From NCBI GenBank assembly GCA_022478985.1, contig JAKSZP010000014.1, positions 186,001 to 250,000 on the forward strand: a DNA stretch of 64,000 nucleotides, given 5' to 3'. The first letter of the stretch is position 1; the number at the start of each line of letters is the position of its first letter. The notes beneath the pieces were generated by a model. That model was given only the letters and a program-made list of their open reading frames with translations. It had not been told where the DNA came from and did not search any database. A program made the translations under genes and the position numbers. Of this stretch, positions 24,400-36,324 are shown in pieces. This DNA comes from Massospora cicadina (taxonomy: Eukaryota > Entomophthoromycota > Entomophthoromycetes > Entomophthorales > Entomophthoraceae).

Positions 24400-24983
24400 T
24401 GTTAGAATTCTTACCAAAAAGTACTTTTGCATGTGTCAGCTGATGGGAATCAAACCTGATCTGACCAAATGGCCCAAACTTCTGTCAGGGATAATCCCCA
24501 ACGAAATTTGATGATTCTCAAAGTTGGGGATCAACCCCAACTTATGAAGTCTACTATTACTCCATTGGAGCTACCTAATCTTGGGGTTCAAACCTAATCC
24601 ATGTGTCGAGAAAATCCTATTTGACCAAGATAATTGGCCTGCCGCAGTGTCCCCAATTCGTGTGAATTATAGATCTAAGCTTGGACTGCTTGTATTTTTA
24701 CCAAAACACCTCCCCAATTTCCCTTATATTTTTTAGTACTAGATGGTCCCAACCAATTTCCCTTATATTGTAGCTACTAAGCTAATAAAACTTTACTTTC
24801 TTTTTTCTCAATTTCAAGTAAAAATTAGTATATTTTTATTTGTACTTTCCTCTCCAGACTAAGAACTAAAATAAGACAACTTGACCAAGAGAAGCAAAAG
24901 GTATAATCCAGCACCCTTGAGCTTTGGGTCCCCTGACCTAAAATTATCAAGGGATACATGGTAACACACCCGTGATCCTAACA
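24400..24983 (+). repeat. 5' LTR of TE2
   Basis: Aligns with 30959-31505 from TGTTAGAATTC to the terminal AACA. It is about 40 bp longer because it contains the retroposed fragment at 24731-24754 and its duplicated target; the 3' LTR keeps the empty site. Confidence 0.9.
24731..24754 (-). mobile_element. ultrashort retroposed tail, copy b (24 nt)
   Basis: Minus strand GGTTGGGACCATCTAGTACT plus AAAA, between two copies of AATTTCCCTTATATT (24716-24730 and 24755-24769). The 3' LTR of the same element carries this target once, near 31290-31305, with no insert. That makes the insertion direct, not inferred. Confidence 0.92.
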
Positions 24984-24987
24984 AAAC

Positions 24988-25004
24988 TGGTGCTCTCTAC
25001 CAGG
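24988..25004 (+). other. tRNA primer-binding site of TE2
   Basis: TGGTGCTCTCTACCAGG four bases (AAAC) after the 5' LTR; variant of the site shared by the other elements here. Confidence 0.7.
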
Positions 25005-25052
25005 TACACCCTGAGTTTACAGTGAAAAATATAAAAAAAAAAAAATTAACAA

Positions 25053-27110
25053 TGGACAATAACGCTTAAGATTTGGAAAACGCCTCAGATTGTGAAGCTG
25101 CCCATCTCAGCAACTGGGTGATCAATATGCACATAGTAGATACAGTGGCCAACTGTGACATTCTATTTCCCCAATCAATGGAGGTGACTCTCCATTCTCC
25201 GTCCACCAAACAATACAATTTACATTTATTGGACTTTGCTGAAAATCTCCAGCTCCTCTTATCTGGGGCCTTTGTCCCTGGAGGCCAAGCTAATAGAAGA
25301 CAGGCTCTTGCAGTGCCAGACCCTATGATGATATTGACTCTAAGTTTTTTTCTTCAATATAGAACAGGTTAGAGCTGGACGTATGGAACGCTATCTGCGT
25401 CACTTTGTACATCCCACCTTGTACCATCTACTTCAAGTAGCAGGGTTCCATCATCAGGAATTACTCTGCCACTTGCATTATTGGAGACAATACACTCGCA
25501 GCTCCTCCAAGTCTACCAATTTGCCTCCCAGTTTGGCAGTGAAAACTGAAATGCTATATTGGAAAATCAGCAGCTTATTAATGAGATACAAGATGTGTTA
25601 ACCCGTTTGGATCAAGTAGTCATGAGTTTCTTTCAGATGGAACTCACTAATTATTTTAGTCAGCTAGAGGTCATTATCCATAACCAGGTTGTAGATCATA
25701 CCCCATAGAGTATGATCTGAATTTGATAACTTTATTACCTCTGTGGATGACCGCCTCCAATCATTGGAAGAAATGATCTATGAATTACGTGATGGCCAGA
25801 ATAGTCTCCATTCTTCAGGGCCACAAAGAGTTCCTGGTGAGCGTGGACCCCCCAGTTATGATGGACGTGATGGTGAATGGGGACCCCCTGGTCATGATGA
25901 GCAAGATGGTGAACAAGGACCCCCTGGTCATGATGGACTGGATGGTGGATGGGGACCCCCTGGATTAAGAGAACTCTGGGACCCAGTGTTGACCCTGGAA
26001 TCCCTGAAAAACGCCTCCAGGATGTTAATTCAGCAAGTAAAAAACCTTGATGTCCAATTGGGATGCTTCATCCAAGGAGCCCAACTCACTCAGGATGGAG
26101 TTACCCTCTCCCCCAAAGTTTCCTTACCTGCTCATCATGAACGCCTTGGGACCTTGGCAGCCCTACCTGCTGTGGTATGTGGATTGGAGCAAATAGTGCT
26201 TGCCACCAAACAACATCAACTCAAACGCCAAGCCACCAATACCGCTTCTAAAAAATTAAATGTTGCAATTAAACCAACTTGTCACCGAAATCAGCTCTCA
26301 GTGCCACTCATGAATGAGTAGATTTAATAATTGATGATATTAATGATTGTGGAGTCAAGTGGATGCGCTTCAACCTCAAGTGTATTCCCAAGATACTGCT
26401 TCTTTGTTAGGTGAAAGCATGGTCCCAGTATTGGTTCATGTCATTCAGCCTTTAACCCCCAAGTGGTGCATTTGACCTTCGTTCAAAGAAAACTATGTCC
26501 CTGGGGAGGGAAGTATCTTCTCTTTCTTATATTGCTAAAAAAGCTCTATGGAGGAAGTGACCAATCACCAATGGCTTAAGTACCTGACAAAACTGTCTTA
26601 GTCGCATGGCTCAAGATATTATGGTCCCCCATCTGATGCATTGCTGTACTTGGACTGACGACCAAGACTGCCTTGCTCCTGGAATTCAGGAGCGACCTAA
26701 CCCTATCCAACCAAAAACAGACCTTCATGGGCATCATCCTTAATAGGTGGAAACTATCAATGAATAGGCCCACCATTTTTACCTTGAGGCTCAAACACTG
26801 GTTGCAGGGAATTGTCTTACGTTAGATGATGCTATCAACGCCTCATTTTTAGCATTCTAAAAATATGCCTAATATTCTACTTTATCTAAAAGTGGTGAAA
26901 TCCAACTTGACGTTCCTCCTCCATATTAAAGAAGCTATTTTCAAAATTCTGGCTGAACTACATAAACCCGCTGGGCCACCTCATTTTAACAACAATAAGT
27001 CCTGGCCCAAGTGTTTTCTATTACTCTTTAAATTCGCCTACACCTGAATTATACTGCACCCATTGCAAGAGAACCAACCACACTGTGGACTTTTGTTGCG
27101 TACTTCAATG
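25053..27110 (+). pseudogene. TE2 Gag with collagen-like tract and zinc knuckle
   Basis: Starts at ATG 25053 (MDNNA, then a stop). Coiled-coil-like stretches occur at about 25530-25690 (ENQQLINEIQDVLTRLDQVV) and 25745-25800 (RLQSLEEMIYELRDG). About 17 Gly-X-Y triplets follow at 25820-25975, for example GPPGHDEQDGEQGPPGHDG. A second helical region comes next (LKNASRMLIQQVKNLDVQL, 25995-26070) and then a capsid-like part (MAQDIMVPHL near 26605; LDDAINASFLAF near 26825). The zinc knuckle CTHCKRTNHTVDFC (CX2CX4HX4C) is at 27055-27096 and would bind element RNA. The same layout is seen in TE3. Several stops and frameshifts inactivate it. Confidence 0.75.
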
Positions 27111-27499
27111 TAAGTCAGCAAAAGATCAGTCAGTATAGGGCAAGAGGCTCTTTATGCTGACGGAAATCAAGTGCCTCAAGACCCTTGTTCTAGCTTTAGC
27201 TCTATCCCCAGCACTTCAGGCTGTTTTGTGTTAGCTGCCCCTGCAGAAGTTGACGTATCTCTTTCTATTCAAGGAATAAAAATCTCCAGCTTTCTTACTT
27301 TTATGTTGGTCAGTTACCCAAACAAATTTTGGCAGTCAACTCTTCTATGGAAAGCCAAGCACTGGCAGATAAAAATTTAAATGCATTGAACAGCCCTGAG
27401 CTTGGCCGCGGCAGAATCCTCTTCTTGCTTAACTGCAAATCCCTAATGACAGTCTACTAGCTGTTAATTCCCAGTTCAGATCTTTGGTGGTTTGAGTAG

Positions 27500-27800
27500 A
27501 GGTAGTCATTTATAAGGTTAAAGTCCTGGCAATAATTGACACCAGTCCCCCAGTTAACATTATTTCCTCCCAACTTATCCAAAAGATAAAAATGGCTCCA
27601 AACTTGATCCATGATGCTGAATATGGGACAGCAGGCAGTCATTCTACTAAGTCGATTGGAGCGTATTCTGCCTTACCCCTTTGATTTGGGAAACTTTTAA
27701 TTACTGCCCCCGCCATTGCATTAGAAAAAAATACTTATGAGTTTCTTATTGGGGTCCAATTGATGCGGGAATTTAATTGCATCATCAACCACAAGGAAAA
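27500..27800 (+). pseudogene. TE2 retropepsin domain
   Basis: Aspartic protease part of Pol: VLAIIDTSPPVNIIS near 27525, where the family has D-T/S-G, so the active-site Gly is changed. Further on, IGAYSALPL (about 27657) and YEFLIGVQLMREFNCII (about 27738) fit the flap and C-terminal ILG-like motif of Ty3-type proteases, which process Gag-Pol in the particle. Confidence 0.65.
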
Positions 27801-28439
27801 TACCTGTCCCTACTAGGGTATCAGATTCCGTTAATATTTGAACTCCTCATTAAAAGTAAAGGAGCCCCTAAAAAACGGACATGCCTCCTCAAATACCCAT
27901 CCTCCATTTGCAAAGTTAAATACCAAGTCTTAGGGGGAAAAATAAGTTACCCTGGAGGCTGTGGATGCTAAAGAGGGGATCCCTCTATATGCCCCTCATC
28001 CTATTACAATACCCTCTGGCTCACAAGTTTTGTGGATATGGGGATCCAGATTCTCACCCCTCCTAATCAAATTTTGGAGCTTAGTGGACACCCAAACCTT
28101 CCATCAAGGAAGCGTTGACCTGCCTGGGGATTTTGGATCCTGCCTATGGGAAATCTATCTCTATTCTATTAGGGAACTTAACAACTGAAACCCTCCAAGT
28201 CCCTCAGCATGCCCCTATTGCTTATGTAAAATTATGTCCCATTGAGAATATTGCCGATGTGAGTTGTTTTAGATTGTTACAAGATTTAGGATTCAATCCT
28301 TTACCTACCATAGCTCTGGTTGAAAGTAAATTTGGGGACAGTCTTACCCCTAACAAACGCCAGAATGTCAAAGACCTCCTTGAGGAGTATGGCTAATTTT
28401 TTTCCTCAGGACCAAGTGACTATGGGAAAATGTCCGGGG

Positions 28440-29760
28440 TAATTCATCAAATTGAAACTGAGGCTCACCCTCCATTTAAATTCTGGACATACCAAAAATC
28501 CAAAGTGGAGGAAGCTCAAGTGGCCTTAGAGTTACAGCAACTGTTGAAGGCCTGGTTTATTAGTGCCTTCTAAAAGCCCATGGGCTTCCCCACTCTTATT
28601 AATTTGGAAGAAGGTGGTGGCCACCATGTTGTCATGGATTATCGCCACCTCAATTCTATTACTCAAAAAGACAGTTATCCATTGCCGCATATAGATAATT
28701 CCTTATGAATGATGTCAGGGTCCCACTATTTCTGACTATGGATCTCACCAGTAGGTATTAGCAAGTCAATTTGTCACCCAAAGATCGTGAAAAATGTGCT
28801 CTCATCTCAAGTGAAGGACTATTGAGCCCATTTAAATGCCGCAGGGGTTATGTAACGCCCCTGCTACCTTCCAACGTGCCATGGACGGACTTCTATGCAA
28901 TTTTAAAACGCTCCTATGTGCTAGTTTATCTTGACAATATTACATTTTTTCAAGAACCTTTACCAAACTCTAGATCACCTCAGGCAAGTCTTTGGTGGTT
29001 ACAGCAATTGTCGTTAAAACTAAAACCTTCAAAACTCTCTTTCTTTCAGAGTGAGATGGATTTTTGGGCCATAAGGTAAGTAAAGCCGGAATATCCACAA
29101 TGATTGACAAGGTCTTGGCCTTTGCTAAGATGACCCCCTAAATATTTACAAGACGTACAAGTTTTCTTGGGGATGGTGGTATATTATTGCCAATTTATCC
29201 CCCACTTTGCAGACACCTCTGAGCCTCTGGTGTATCTACTGAAGAAAGGGATACCCTTCCAGAGGAAAGAAGAGCAACAGCAGGCCTTTGACCTGCTACG
29301 CGTCTCTCTCTCCCACTCTCCAGTACTTATTCATCCAAATTTTGACAAACCCTTTTTACTTTTTACAGATTCTAGCGATATTGCCATTGGAGCTATTCTA
29401 TCTCAGCATGATGAAAACTTAGTGGACCATCCTATCGCCTACTATAGCAAGACATTATGTAAAGCCAAATGCAAATATAGTATTACAGATGCAAATGCTT
29501 GGCAGTCCTGCTGGCTATTAAGAATTTCCGCCCTTAATTATAAAGAAAGCATTTCAACATAATTACCAACCATGCTTTCCTATGATGGCTACATCAAATG
29601 AAGGACCCCAACAGTAGATTAGCCCTATGGGCGTTAAGACTTTAAAACTATGACTTTTCTATTATCCACTAACAAGGGCCTATACACCAAAAATCAGATT
29701 GCTTATCTCAGCGACCCATATTAACTTTAACTGACCCTGAAGAGGATCGGCTCTATGACC
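28440..29760 (+). pseudogene. TE2 reverse transcriptase and RNase H
   Basis: RT motifs in order: KVEEAQVALELQQLL (28504), GGHHVVMDYRHLNSITQ (28618), SYPLPHIDNSL, LSPKDREKCALIS (28770) and VLVYLDNIT (28918), which is YLDN where YLDD is expected. RNase H then shows FLLFTDSSDIAIGAILSQHD (29354) and HPIAYYSKTLCKA (29428), with the catalytic Asp of TDSS visible. The frame is interrupted by several stops and frameshifts. Sequence and order match the homologous region of TE3, so the two elements are sister lineages. Confidence 0.85.
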
Positions 29761-29899
29761 TCCTAACCTAATTACAATTATGTAAGGATGAATTCCCAAC
29801 CCTTCAAAAAGGACCAGCAAAGAAATCGGCAGATATTCAAGTCAAGGATGGCCAATTGTTCAAACTTGTGGCTAAAAAGTGGGTGCCCTATGTACGGCC

Positions 29900-30620
29900 T
29901 TCAGCTCAAACTGATGTCATATTGGAGGGACATCAGCAAATCGCCACTGGGGAATTTGGAAAACCTACCAGTGGATTAAAACTCAATGTTATTGGGAAGG
30001 AATTCTTGTTTCAATCCAGGATGTAGAGTCCTTCCTGGTATGTAAAAGCCAAGCTGTACCTAATCCCTGATCTCAACATCCAATGGTTCCGCTCTGTGAG
30101 CCATTCCATACTATTAGCATTAATGTTGTGGGGCCTCTCGCTCGAGCTTCTAATGGTCATTGGTTCCTCCTTCTAGCCGTGGACCATTTAACTAATTGGA
30201 TCAAAGCAGTATCTCTACCATCAGCTTCAGCAAAGGCTCCTGCCATTTTTTATATAATCAGATTGTCACCCAACATGGGTGCCCTAACATCATTCTTTCT
30301 AATGACGGGCAAAATTTTCACTTGATGCTGATGAAAGGTTTATCCAAACTGATGGGAACCACACAGGTATTCTCCACCCCCTACCATCCTGAAACCAATG
30401 TAATGATAGAGCGGGAAAATGGTGCTTTAACTGTAACCCTTTAGAAAACGTCTGACTGGCCCAATTTACTGGCCCAATATTTGCCTAGTGCAATTCTGGC
30501 CAATAAGATTAGATATCGTCAAATAACTAAGATTTCGCCCTTCCAAGCATTATACGGCAGAAATCCCCATTTGCCTTCTAAAGTACAGGATATGCTTGAC
30601 CAAGCCTCCCCCAAAGCACC
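29900..30620 (+). pseudogene. TE2 integrase
   Basis: The zinc-binding part is worn (HWGIWKTYQWIKTQCYWEGI near 29948, then VCKSQ). The DDE core is recognisable: FHTISINVVGPLARASNGHW (30104) and VDHLTNWIKAVS hold the first Asp region; HGCPNIILSNDGQNF (30274) the second, where D-G-Q-N-F is typical; and HPETNVMIERENGAL (30383) the Glu. It would join the element DNA to the target. No chromodomain follows before the polypurine tract. Confidence 0.8.
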
Positions 30621-30946
30621 TTAAGTCTCTATGTGAAGTATTGCAAAATTAAATTATCTGACTTCAGGCCCTTTTTCAAAAAACCTATCCACTACAACCA
30701 ATAGTGAAACTGCTCACTTTAATAATAAGCATGACCCCTACACACCTTCCAACTGGGTGACCTTGTCCTTTTCTACCATCACTACCTGGAGGTCATGAAA
30801 ACAAATTGGGCACCAATTGGTCAGGGCCTTACAGAGTCATATATAGTCGGGGAAATGAACACTCAATTGTAGAGGTTGTTCAGGTTACTGTTGTAAACTG
30901 AGTACATAGTCACTTTTTCCATCAGTTTTCCCCCTACGCCAAGATA

Positions 30947-30958
30947 TAGAGGGGGTTT
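30947..30958 (+). other. polypurine tract of TE2
   Basis: AGAGGGGGTTT lies directly before the 3' LTR start TGTTGGG at 30959. It fixes the LTR edge independently of the LTR alignment. Confidence 0.65.
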
Positions 30959-31505
30959 TGTTGGGTTTCCTACCAAAATTGTAGATTTGGATATGTCAGC
31001 TGATGGGAATCGATCCAATTCTGACCAAATAGCCCAAACTTCTGTTGGGGATAATCCCCAACGAAATTTGATGACTCTCAAAGTCATGGATCAACCCCAA
31101 GTTATGTGGTCAACTATAGCTCCCTCAGAGCTACCTAATCTTAGGGGTTCAAACCTGATCCATGCAGTGAGCGAAGCCTAATTTGACCAAGTTAATTGGC
31201 CTGCCGCAGTGTCCCCAATTCGTGTGAATTATAGATCTAAGCTTGGACTGCTTGTATTTTTACCGAAACACCTCCCCAATTTCCCTTATATTGTTGCTAC
31301 TAAGCTAATAGAACTTTACTTTCTTTTTTTCTCAATTTTAAGTAAAAATTGGTATATTTTTATTTATAATTGCCTCTCCAGACTAAGAATCTGGAATAAG
31401 ACAACTTGACCAAGAGAAGCACAAAGGTATAATCCAGCCCTTCAAGATTCAGGTCCCCTGACCTAGGTTATCAAGGGATACTTGGTATCACCTATGATCC
31501 CGACA
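30959..31505 (+). repeat. 3' LTR of TE2
   Basis: 547 bp, partner of 24400-24983; ends CCCGACA next to the target duplication TCCCT. It keeps the empty site for the retroposed tail found in the 5' LTR. Confidence 0.9.
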
Positions 31506-31510
31506 TCCCT

Positions 31511-32620
31511 CTTGGCCTTAGAGTCTTGATTAAGGCTTTAGTAGATGAGATGGATATTTTAAGCACCTTTACCGTGCTCACCAATAATCACATCGCCCAG
31601 CTTGAGCAAACATGTCAAGGGTTCAAAACATGCTTGAACAACAGAGAGCCAGATGCTTCTCCAAACGCGCCAACATTTAAGCATTAAAGGAGCAGGTTGC
31701 TCACAAAACCTCCATTACCTCCTTAAACTAAAACAGGGATGACATTCAAGAGAACCTCGAGGGTTTGAGATGACAACTGGACCAACAAGCTCCTCGTAAA
31801 TATGCAGAAACTGAGATTTTTGAGCCTGCACAGGTTCCTGGTGTCAATACCCTTTCCACTCCTATTGTGACTGATTTTAAGCCTAATTTAATGTAGAAGT
31901 TTATCCTTGGTCAGGAAAGCATTGCCTCCTTCTTATATACTTATGAGAGTTCCATGGAGGAGGCTACTGACTGGCATAAGTAGAAGCATATTCACTCCTG
32001 TCTGAATAGCACCGCTTAGGAGATTATGACTCCCCATCTAAAGGAGTGCCACACCAGGGAAAAAGTCCATACCGCATAATCCAGGTTTTCAAAGTAATTA
32101 AACGCTGGCCAATAAAAAACAGTCGTTTATGGGTATTTGTTTAAACAAAGGAGAAAGCCCCATGGAGTTCACTAGCTAATTTTATGCCCAAGCACAGCCC
32201 TTAGTAATCACTAACCGCATTATCTTGAATGACTCCATAACTGCAGTCATCTCCGCGCTGTTATCCTATAATGTTGTCAAAATGAATATGGTCTTCAAGA
32301 AGAATGGGTTTACATGCATTTGAGAAATTAAGTAAGCGCATAAAAAATAACCTGTTTAACCTTGCATCCTAAGTCTACTGCATTCGTTTCCTCCAACTGC
32401 CCTCAACTTCATGTTGTCAATAACCAGAAGAATCCCAGACCTTGATGCTCCTACTGCAATGGGTTCCATCACAGTGCCAAGAAATTGTTGGAATAGGCTT
32501 GCTAAGGAGGCGGAAAAATGGCCTTTAGCATGAAGGATGAGACACTTCATGATGACATCCCTGTAATGCCTTGAGAACAATCAGTGCATTCTAATTAGCC
32601 TAAAGTTGTCATATTAGAAG
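31511..32620 (+). pseudogene. TE3 Gag, continued right of TE2
   Basis: Resumes the gag cut at 24395 with LGLRVLIKALVDEMDIL and a helical stretch (NNHIAQLEQTCQGFKTCL, near 31585). The capsid-like part contains LGQESIASFLYTYESSMEE (31905), which aligns with the Gag near 58555 (GIIASFIYVYKFAMEG). A degenerate zinc knuckle CSYCNGFHHSAKK lies near 32448, with Leu at the last Cys position. Multiple stops. Confidence 0.65.
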
Positions 32621-32728
32621 AAAAGTTTAGGTACCCATTGATAATAAAGTATCTGATACTGTTTATTCTTATTCTGATGAAACTCCTATGTTTCTCAACT
32701 AACTCCACAATTTGGTAGTTTGGCTACC

Positions 32729-33848
32729 TGTCAGGCATGCAGAAAATTAGAATTAGACTGGCCTTCCAGACTAGGTGCCAGAGCACCCAAATGGCAAACC
32801 AGAATGCCAAAGGCACTGCTGCTGGTATGACGGTCATGAAACTAGAAAGGAGCTTTTCCAATAATTGCCAATGATCCATAATCTCATAAAGACACATAAT
32901 TAAATACCAGATGAATATGGCCATAAACCCCGAGGGGTTTTGGAATGCTGGCAGAAAGGGCGGTTTATTTCTCAACTTAAAAAAACTAAAGTTGGAGAAA
33001 AGAATTTTTAATGAAAAGTAATTGAAGAAAATGACCAACAATTTTCTCAGTGCGATGCAACTGATTAAATAGTGGTCAATTGATGCAGGAACAAGCCAGG
33101 ATTGGGTCCCTCAAGTTTTACCTAACTGGCGTATTTTTTGGGGAAGGGGACAGATAAGCTCAATGGGAACCGTCATTGCAAAATTTGGTGGCAGGCTGAG
33201 TCACTGTCAGTTCAACCTCAAATGCCTGAACCAAGGCTCGACTACATTTCTGACAGTTGGCATGATGGCATTTAGCCCAACGAGCGGTGGGAATCCCCCA
33301 AGGCCACCCCACATAGGGGAAGTCCCTATTGGTTGGAAATGGGTTCAGGATACCCAACCCACCTGTGCCCAGTCACTGGGCCATTCATTTGGTCAAAAGA
33401 GTTGCGTTGGCCACAACTCCTGACTTGCCGGATGAGGGCTGAATGTTGGAGATCATCCCTGACAATTTCAAGAGGGGGCTAGCTTTGACAATCGCACTGC
33501 TGGCTGAATCAAAACAGTCAGCAATTCTGACTGATAATTTAATCTTTATTCCTTTATGACTATGCATATTCCAATCGTCAGGCTTGATTTCCATCAGTTT
33601 CAGATCAATCAACTTTAATTCAGCGATCTCACCCAGATTTCCTTAATCTGGATAACAAGTTTGGCTGGGGTGAGCGAGGGTACTGGGGAGGGATCTGAAG
33701 AGGGAGGGCTGTTACCCAGCGCTCATCTACCACATGGGCGAGTTCTCCCTGGGTGACAAGTGGTACAGCCGCCCTCTTTGGCCCCTTTTTACTCAGAAAT
33801 GGGAATAGCGACCTATCTACACACAGGAGATGTTTCCCTGGACTTACA
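32729..33848 (-). repeat. family A solo LTR inside TE3, duplication CTACC
   Basis: 1120 bp, reverse orientation, TGTAAG to CTGACA. Flanks are CTACC at 32724-32728 and again at 33849-33853. It lies between the gag and protease of TE3. A solo LTR forms by recombination between the two LTRs of a full copy. Confidence 0.92.
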
Positions 33849-33853
33849 CTACC

Positions 33854-35757
33854 TGCGTCACTGTTCAACTCTACAAAATCCCTTTCCACGCCATTGTCAA
33901 CAGTGGTTCCCATGAATATCATTTCATCTTAACTAATTAAGTGACCAAAATTCTCCGGACTTGTCACAATACATGGAATACAGCACAGTTGGCCCGCAAT
34001 GTACTCAGTCCATTGGGGTCTATTATTCCTTACCCATTTGCATTAGGAAGATCTCCATGAATACCCATCATTGCCTTAGACAATTTGCGCTATGCCCTTC
34101 TCCTTGGGACTCAGTTTCTCAGAGACTATTCTGTCATAGTTCACTATGATGAAGTTTTTATCCCCGCTGGGACACCAGGTCCCACTGGTCTTTGAAACCT
34201 CACATGGCGCCAAAACAGAAGTCAAAGCTCAGGATTGCCTATTAGAGAGTGAAAGCCGAATTGACCAACTTGAGTATCATATAAGGGCTATCATGTATAA
34301 ATACCACCTCCTGAAGTTGATGGCCAATAAGGCATGCCAATTATCTGCCTAAGTCGACCACTATACGCCAAAGTCTGAGGTTATCATTCATACCTGGGTT
34401 CACGTCAACATTCCCTCTAATACCTGCTGAAGGTCCAAGACCTAGACAACCCGTAATCATGGAGGTCCTAACCTGTCTGGAAATTTTAGATCCTGCATTT
34501 GCTGGATCTAAATCAGTGTTGCTGGCTAACCTTACTGACAAACCTAGGATAGTGGGCCCTAATACTTCAGCTGCTTATGTTCTCCTCCTTCCTGTAAAGT
34601 ACCTCAACTATGTCCATAGCTTCAGAAGTCTAAGGGATTTTGGTTATAAACGCCCCCATTAGTATCTCTAGTTGACACCTGTATGGGTCTTGAGCTCACT
34701 AGTGGGCAACAGGTTCAGGTTAAAAAACTATTGGAGAAGTACTAGGACCTCTCTCAACCTCTACCTACAATTTCAGGACAATGAGTGGTGTCCTACATCA
34801 TGTGGATACTGGGGACGCTCCCCCACTCAGTCCTTACCCTGCCAAAAAAGTAAGGTTGAAGAAGCTCAGGTGGCTGTTGAGCTCAAACAATTACTTGAAG
34901 CAGGGCTATTGGTGCCTTCACATAGTCCTTGGGCCTCCCCCTCCTGTTAGTTCAGAAGAAGGATGGCAGCCATTGTGTGGTGATGGACTATCAATGGCTT
35001 AACTTCATTACCAAGAAGGATGGCTACCCCTCGCACAGGACCAATGACTCTCTCCACTTGCTTGCAAGATCGCAATACTTCTCCACTATGGATCTCACTG
35101 CAGATATTGGAAACTAGAGCTTGCCCCAAAGATCAAGCCAAGTGTGCATTTATAACCGATGAGTGTTTATTTGAACCCATAAGGATGTCCCAAGGCCTTT
35201 GCAATGTGCCCGCCACTTTTCAACGCGCCATGGATGGAATCACAGGTGACAAGATTCTAACTTGTGTATTTCATGTATCTCAATGCTATCATTGTCATTC
35301 CTGAACCCTCACGTTCATGTGGAACACCTCCAGGAAGTCCTTAAACATCTTAGAAGTTCTTCAATAAATTTTAAGCCTTCAAAATGCTCTTTCTTTCAAT
35401 TTTAAAATAGAATTCCTCAGGCACAAAGTATTAAAAGATGGTATCCAGCCCATCCGGAAGAAGTTGATGTTATTAAAAGATGTCACGCCCTCAGAGCCTT
35501 AAGAATATTGAAGTATCTCTTGGCATGATGGGCTATTATTGTCAATTCATCCTACGGTTTGCCAATTTAGCTGAGCCCCTGGTCTATCTCCTACAAAAGA
35601 ATGTGCCCTTTGAGTGGTGGCCTGAACAAGAACAGGCGTTTGATGTGCTGCAGACCTCCCTTTGTATAAGCCTAATTTAATTCACCCACGTTTTGATCAA
35701 CCCTTTTTGCTATTCAAAAATGCTAGTGATGTTGCCTTTGGGACCATCCTAGCTCAT
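33854..35757 (+). pseudogene. TE3 protease, reverse transcriptase and start of RNase H
   Basis: Protease-like VNSGSHEYHFI near 33895 (Asn for the catalytic Asp), then LLLGTQFLRDYSVIVHYDEV near 34100. RT: ILDPAFAGSKSVLLANLT (34483), LVQKKDGSHCVVMDYQWLN (34944), QYFSTMDLTADI (35078), KCAFITDECLFEP (35140) and GLCNVPATFQRAMDGI (35193). The Asp-pair box near 35265 is not readable. The RT-RNase H link runs through MGYYCQFILRFANLAEPL (35528), and RNase H begins at FDQPFLLFKNASDVAFGTIL (35691). A solo LTR interrupts it after 35757. Frames are broken. Confidence 0.78.
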
Positions 35758-36319
35758 TGTCAGGACGAAGGGGTTGTAGACCACTTGTCCTTTATTTTTT
35801 AAGGCCAGGAGACCTGAAGTTACTGGGTGCTAGATACAAGTTATATTTTCCTTGGCTGGAAAGTCTTCACTCAGGATAAGGTTCCATAAGTGGTAAATTC
35901 TAACTATGTTTTTGTCCCTAAATGAATAAAGGTAGGACAAATTATTAACTGGCAAAAATAGTAGTCTTTATTTGCTTAGAAACATTGTTATATGGGAGAT
36001 CAATGAGTTTTTCTCTGTAAATCTCCAAGCGTTCCAAGCTAAAATCTATACTCATTACCAATCAGGGATTCTGTGGCATGCTGGTCACATATGTCAAACA
36101 GGATTTGATCGCCACATATATTGGTTTTAAACTTCAATATTAGGGGGTTTCAGGTGATTACTATTTGATTGCATCAGTCAGGGTTGATCCCCAATATCAA
36201 GTGGGATTGAAATTATTTGGGGATTATCCCTGATAGTAGTTTCGTCCATTTCACCAGATTGGGTTCGATTCTTTTCATCCAACACACATGAATCCCTGAT
36301 TTGGGTAGGAATCCCAACA
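35758..36319 (-). repeat. TE2-family solo LTR inside the TE3 RNase H region
   Basis: Reverse copy of the TE2 LTR: the minus-strand start is TGTTGGGATTCCTACC at 36319, like the TE2 3' LTR, and the plus-strand start is TGTCAGGACG at 35758. Flanks are CTCAT (35753-35757) and CTCAG (36320-36324). Removing it rejoins RNase H from GTILA to HNENKVNHPVAYFSKT, matching the layout of TE2. Confidence 0.78.
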
Positions 36320-36324
36320 CTCAG

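Larger units (their letters stand above)
24400..31505 (+). mobile_element. TE2: complete gypsy-type LTR element, target duplication TCCCT
   Basis: LTRs at 24400-24983 and 30959-31505 both start TGTT and end AACA or GACA. TCCCT lies at 24395-24399 and 31506-31510. A primer site and a polypurine tract are in place. The domain order is Gag, zinc knuckle, protease, RT, RNase H, integrase, the order that defines Ty3/gypsy. It inserted into the gag of TE3. Reading frames are broken throughout, and the two LTRs differ at many positions, so the insertion is old. Confidence 0.93.

Noticed and set aside
24731..24754. Derivation of the ultrashort tails from 5S rRNA
   Set aside because: TTAGTACT-AGATGG resembles the 5S box C region over about 14 bases, but the rest does not match and the A-tail is on the opposite side from what a 5S transcript would give.
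25820..25975. A host collagen gene
   Set aside because: The Gly-X-Y tract lies between coiled coils inside the TE2 Gag, upstream of its zinc knuckle and between LTRs.
35758..35810. Continuation of TE3 RNase H as AHCQDEGVVDHLSF
   Set aside because: This text belongs to the end of a reverse solo LTR; removing the LTR gives the proper RNase H reading.
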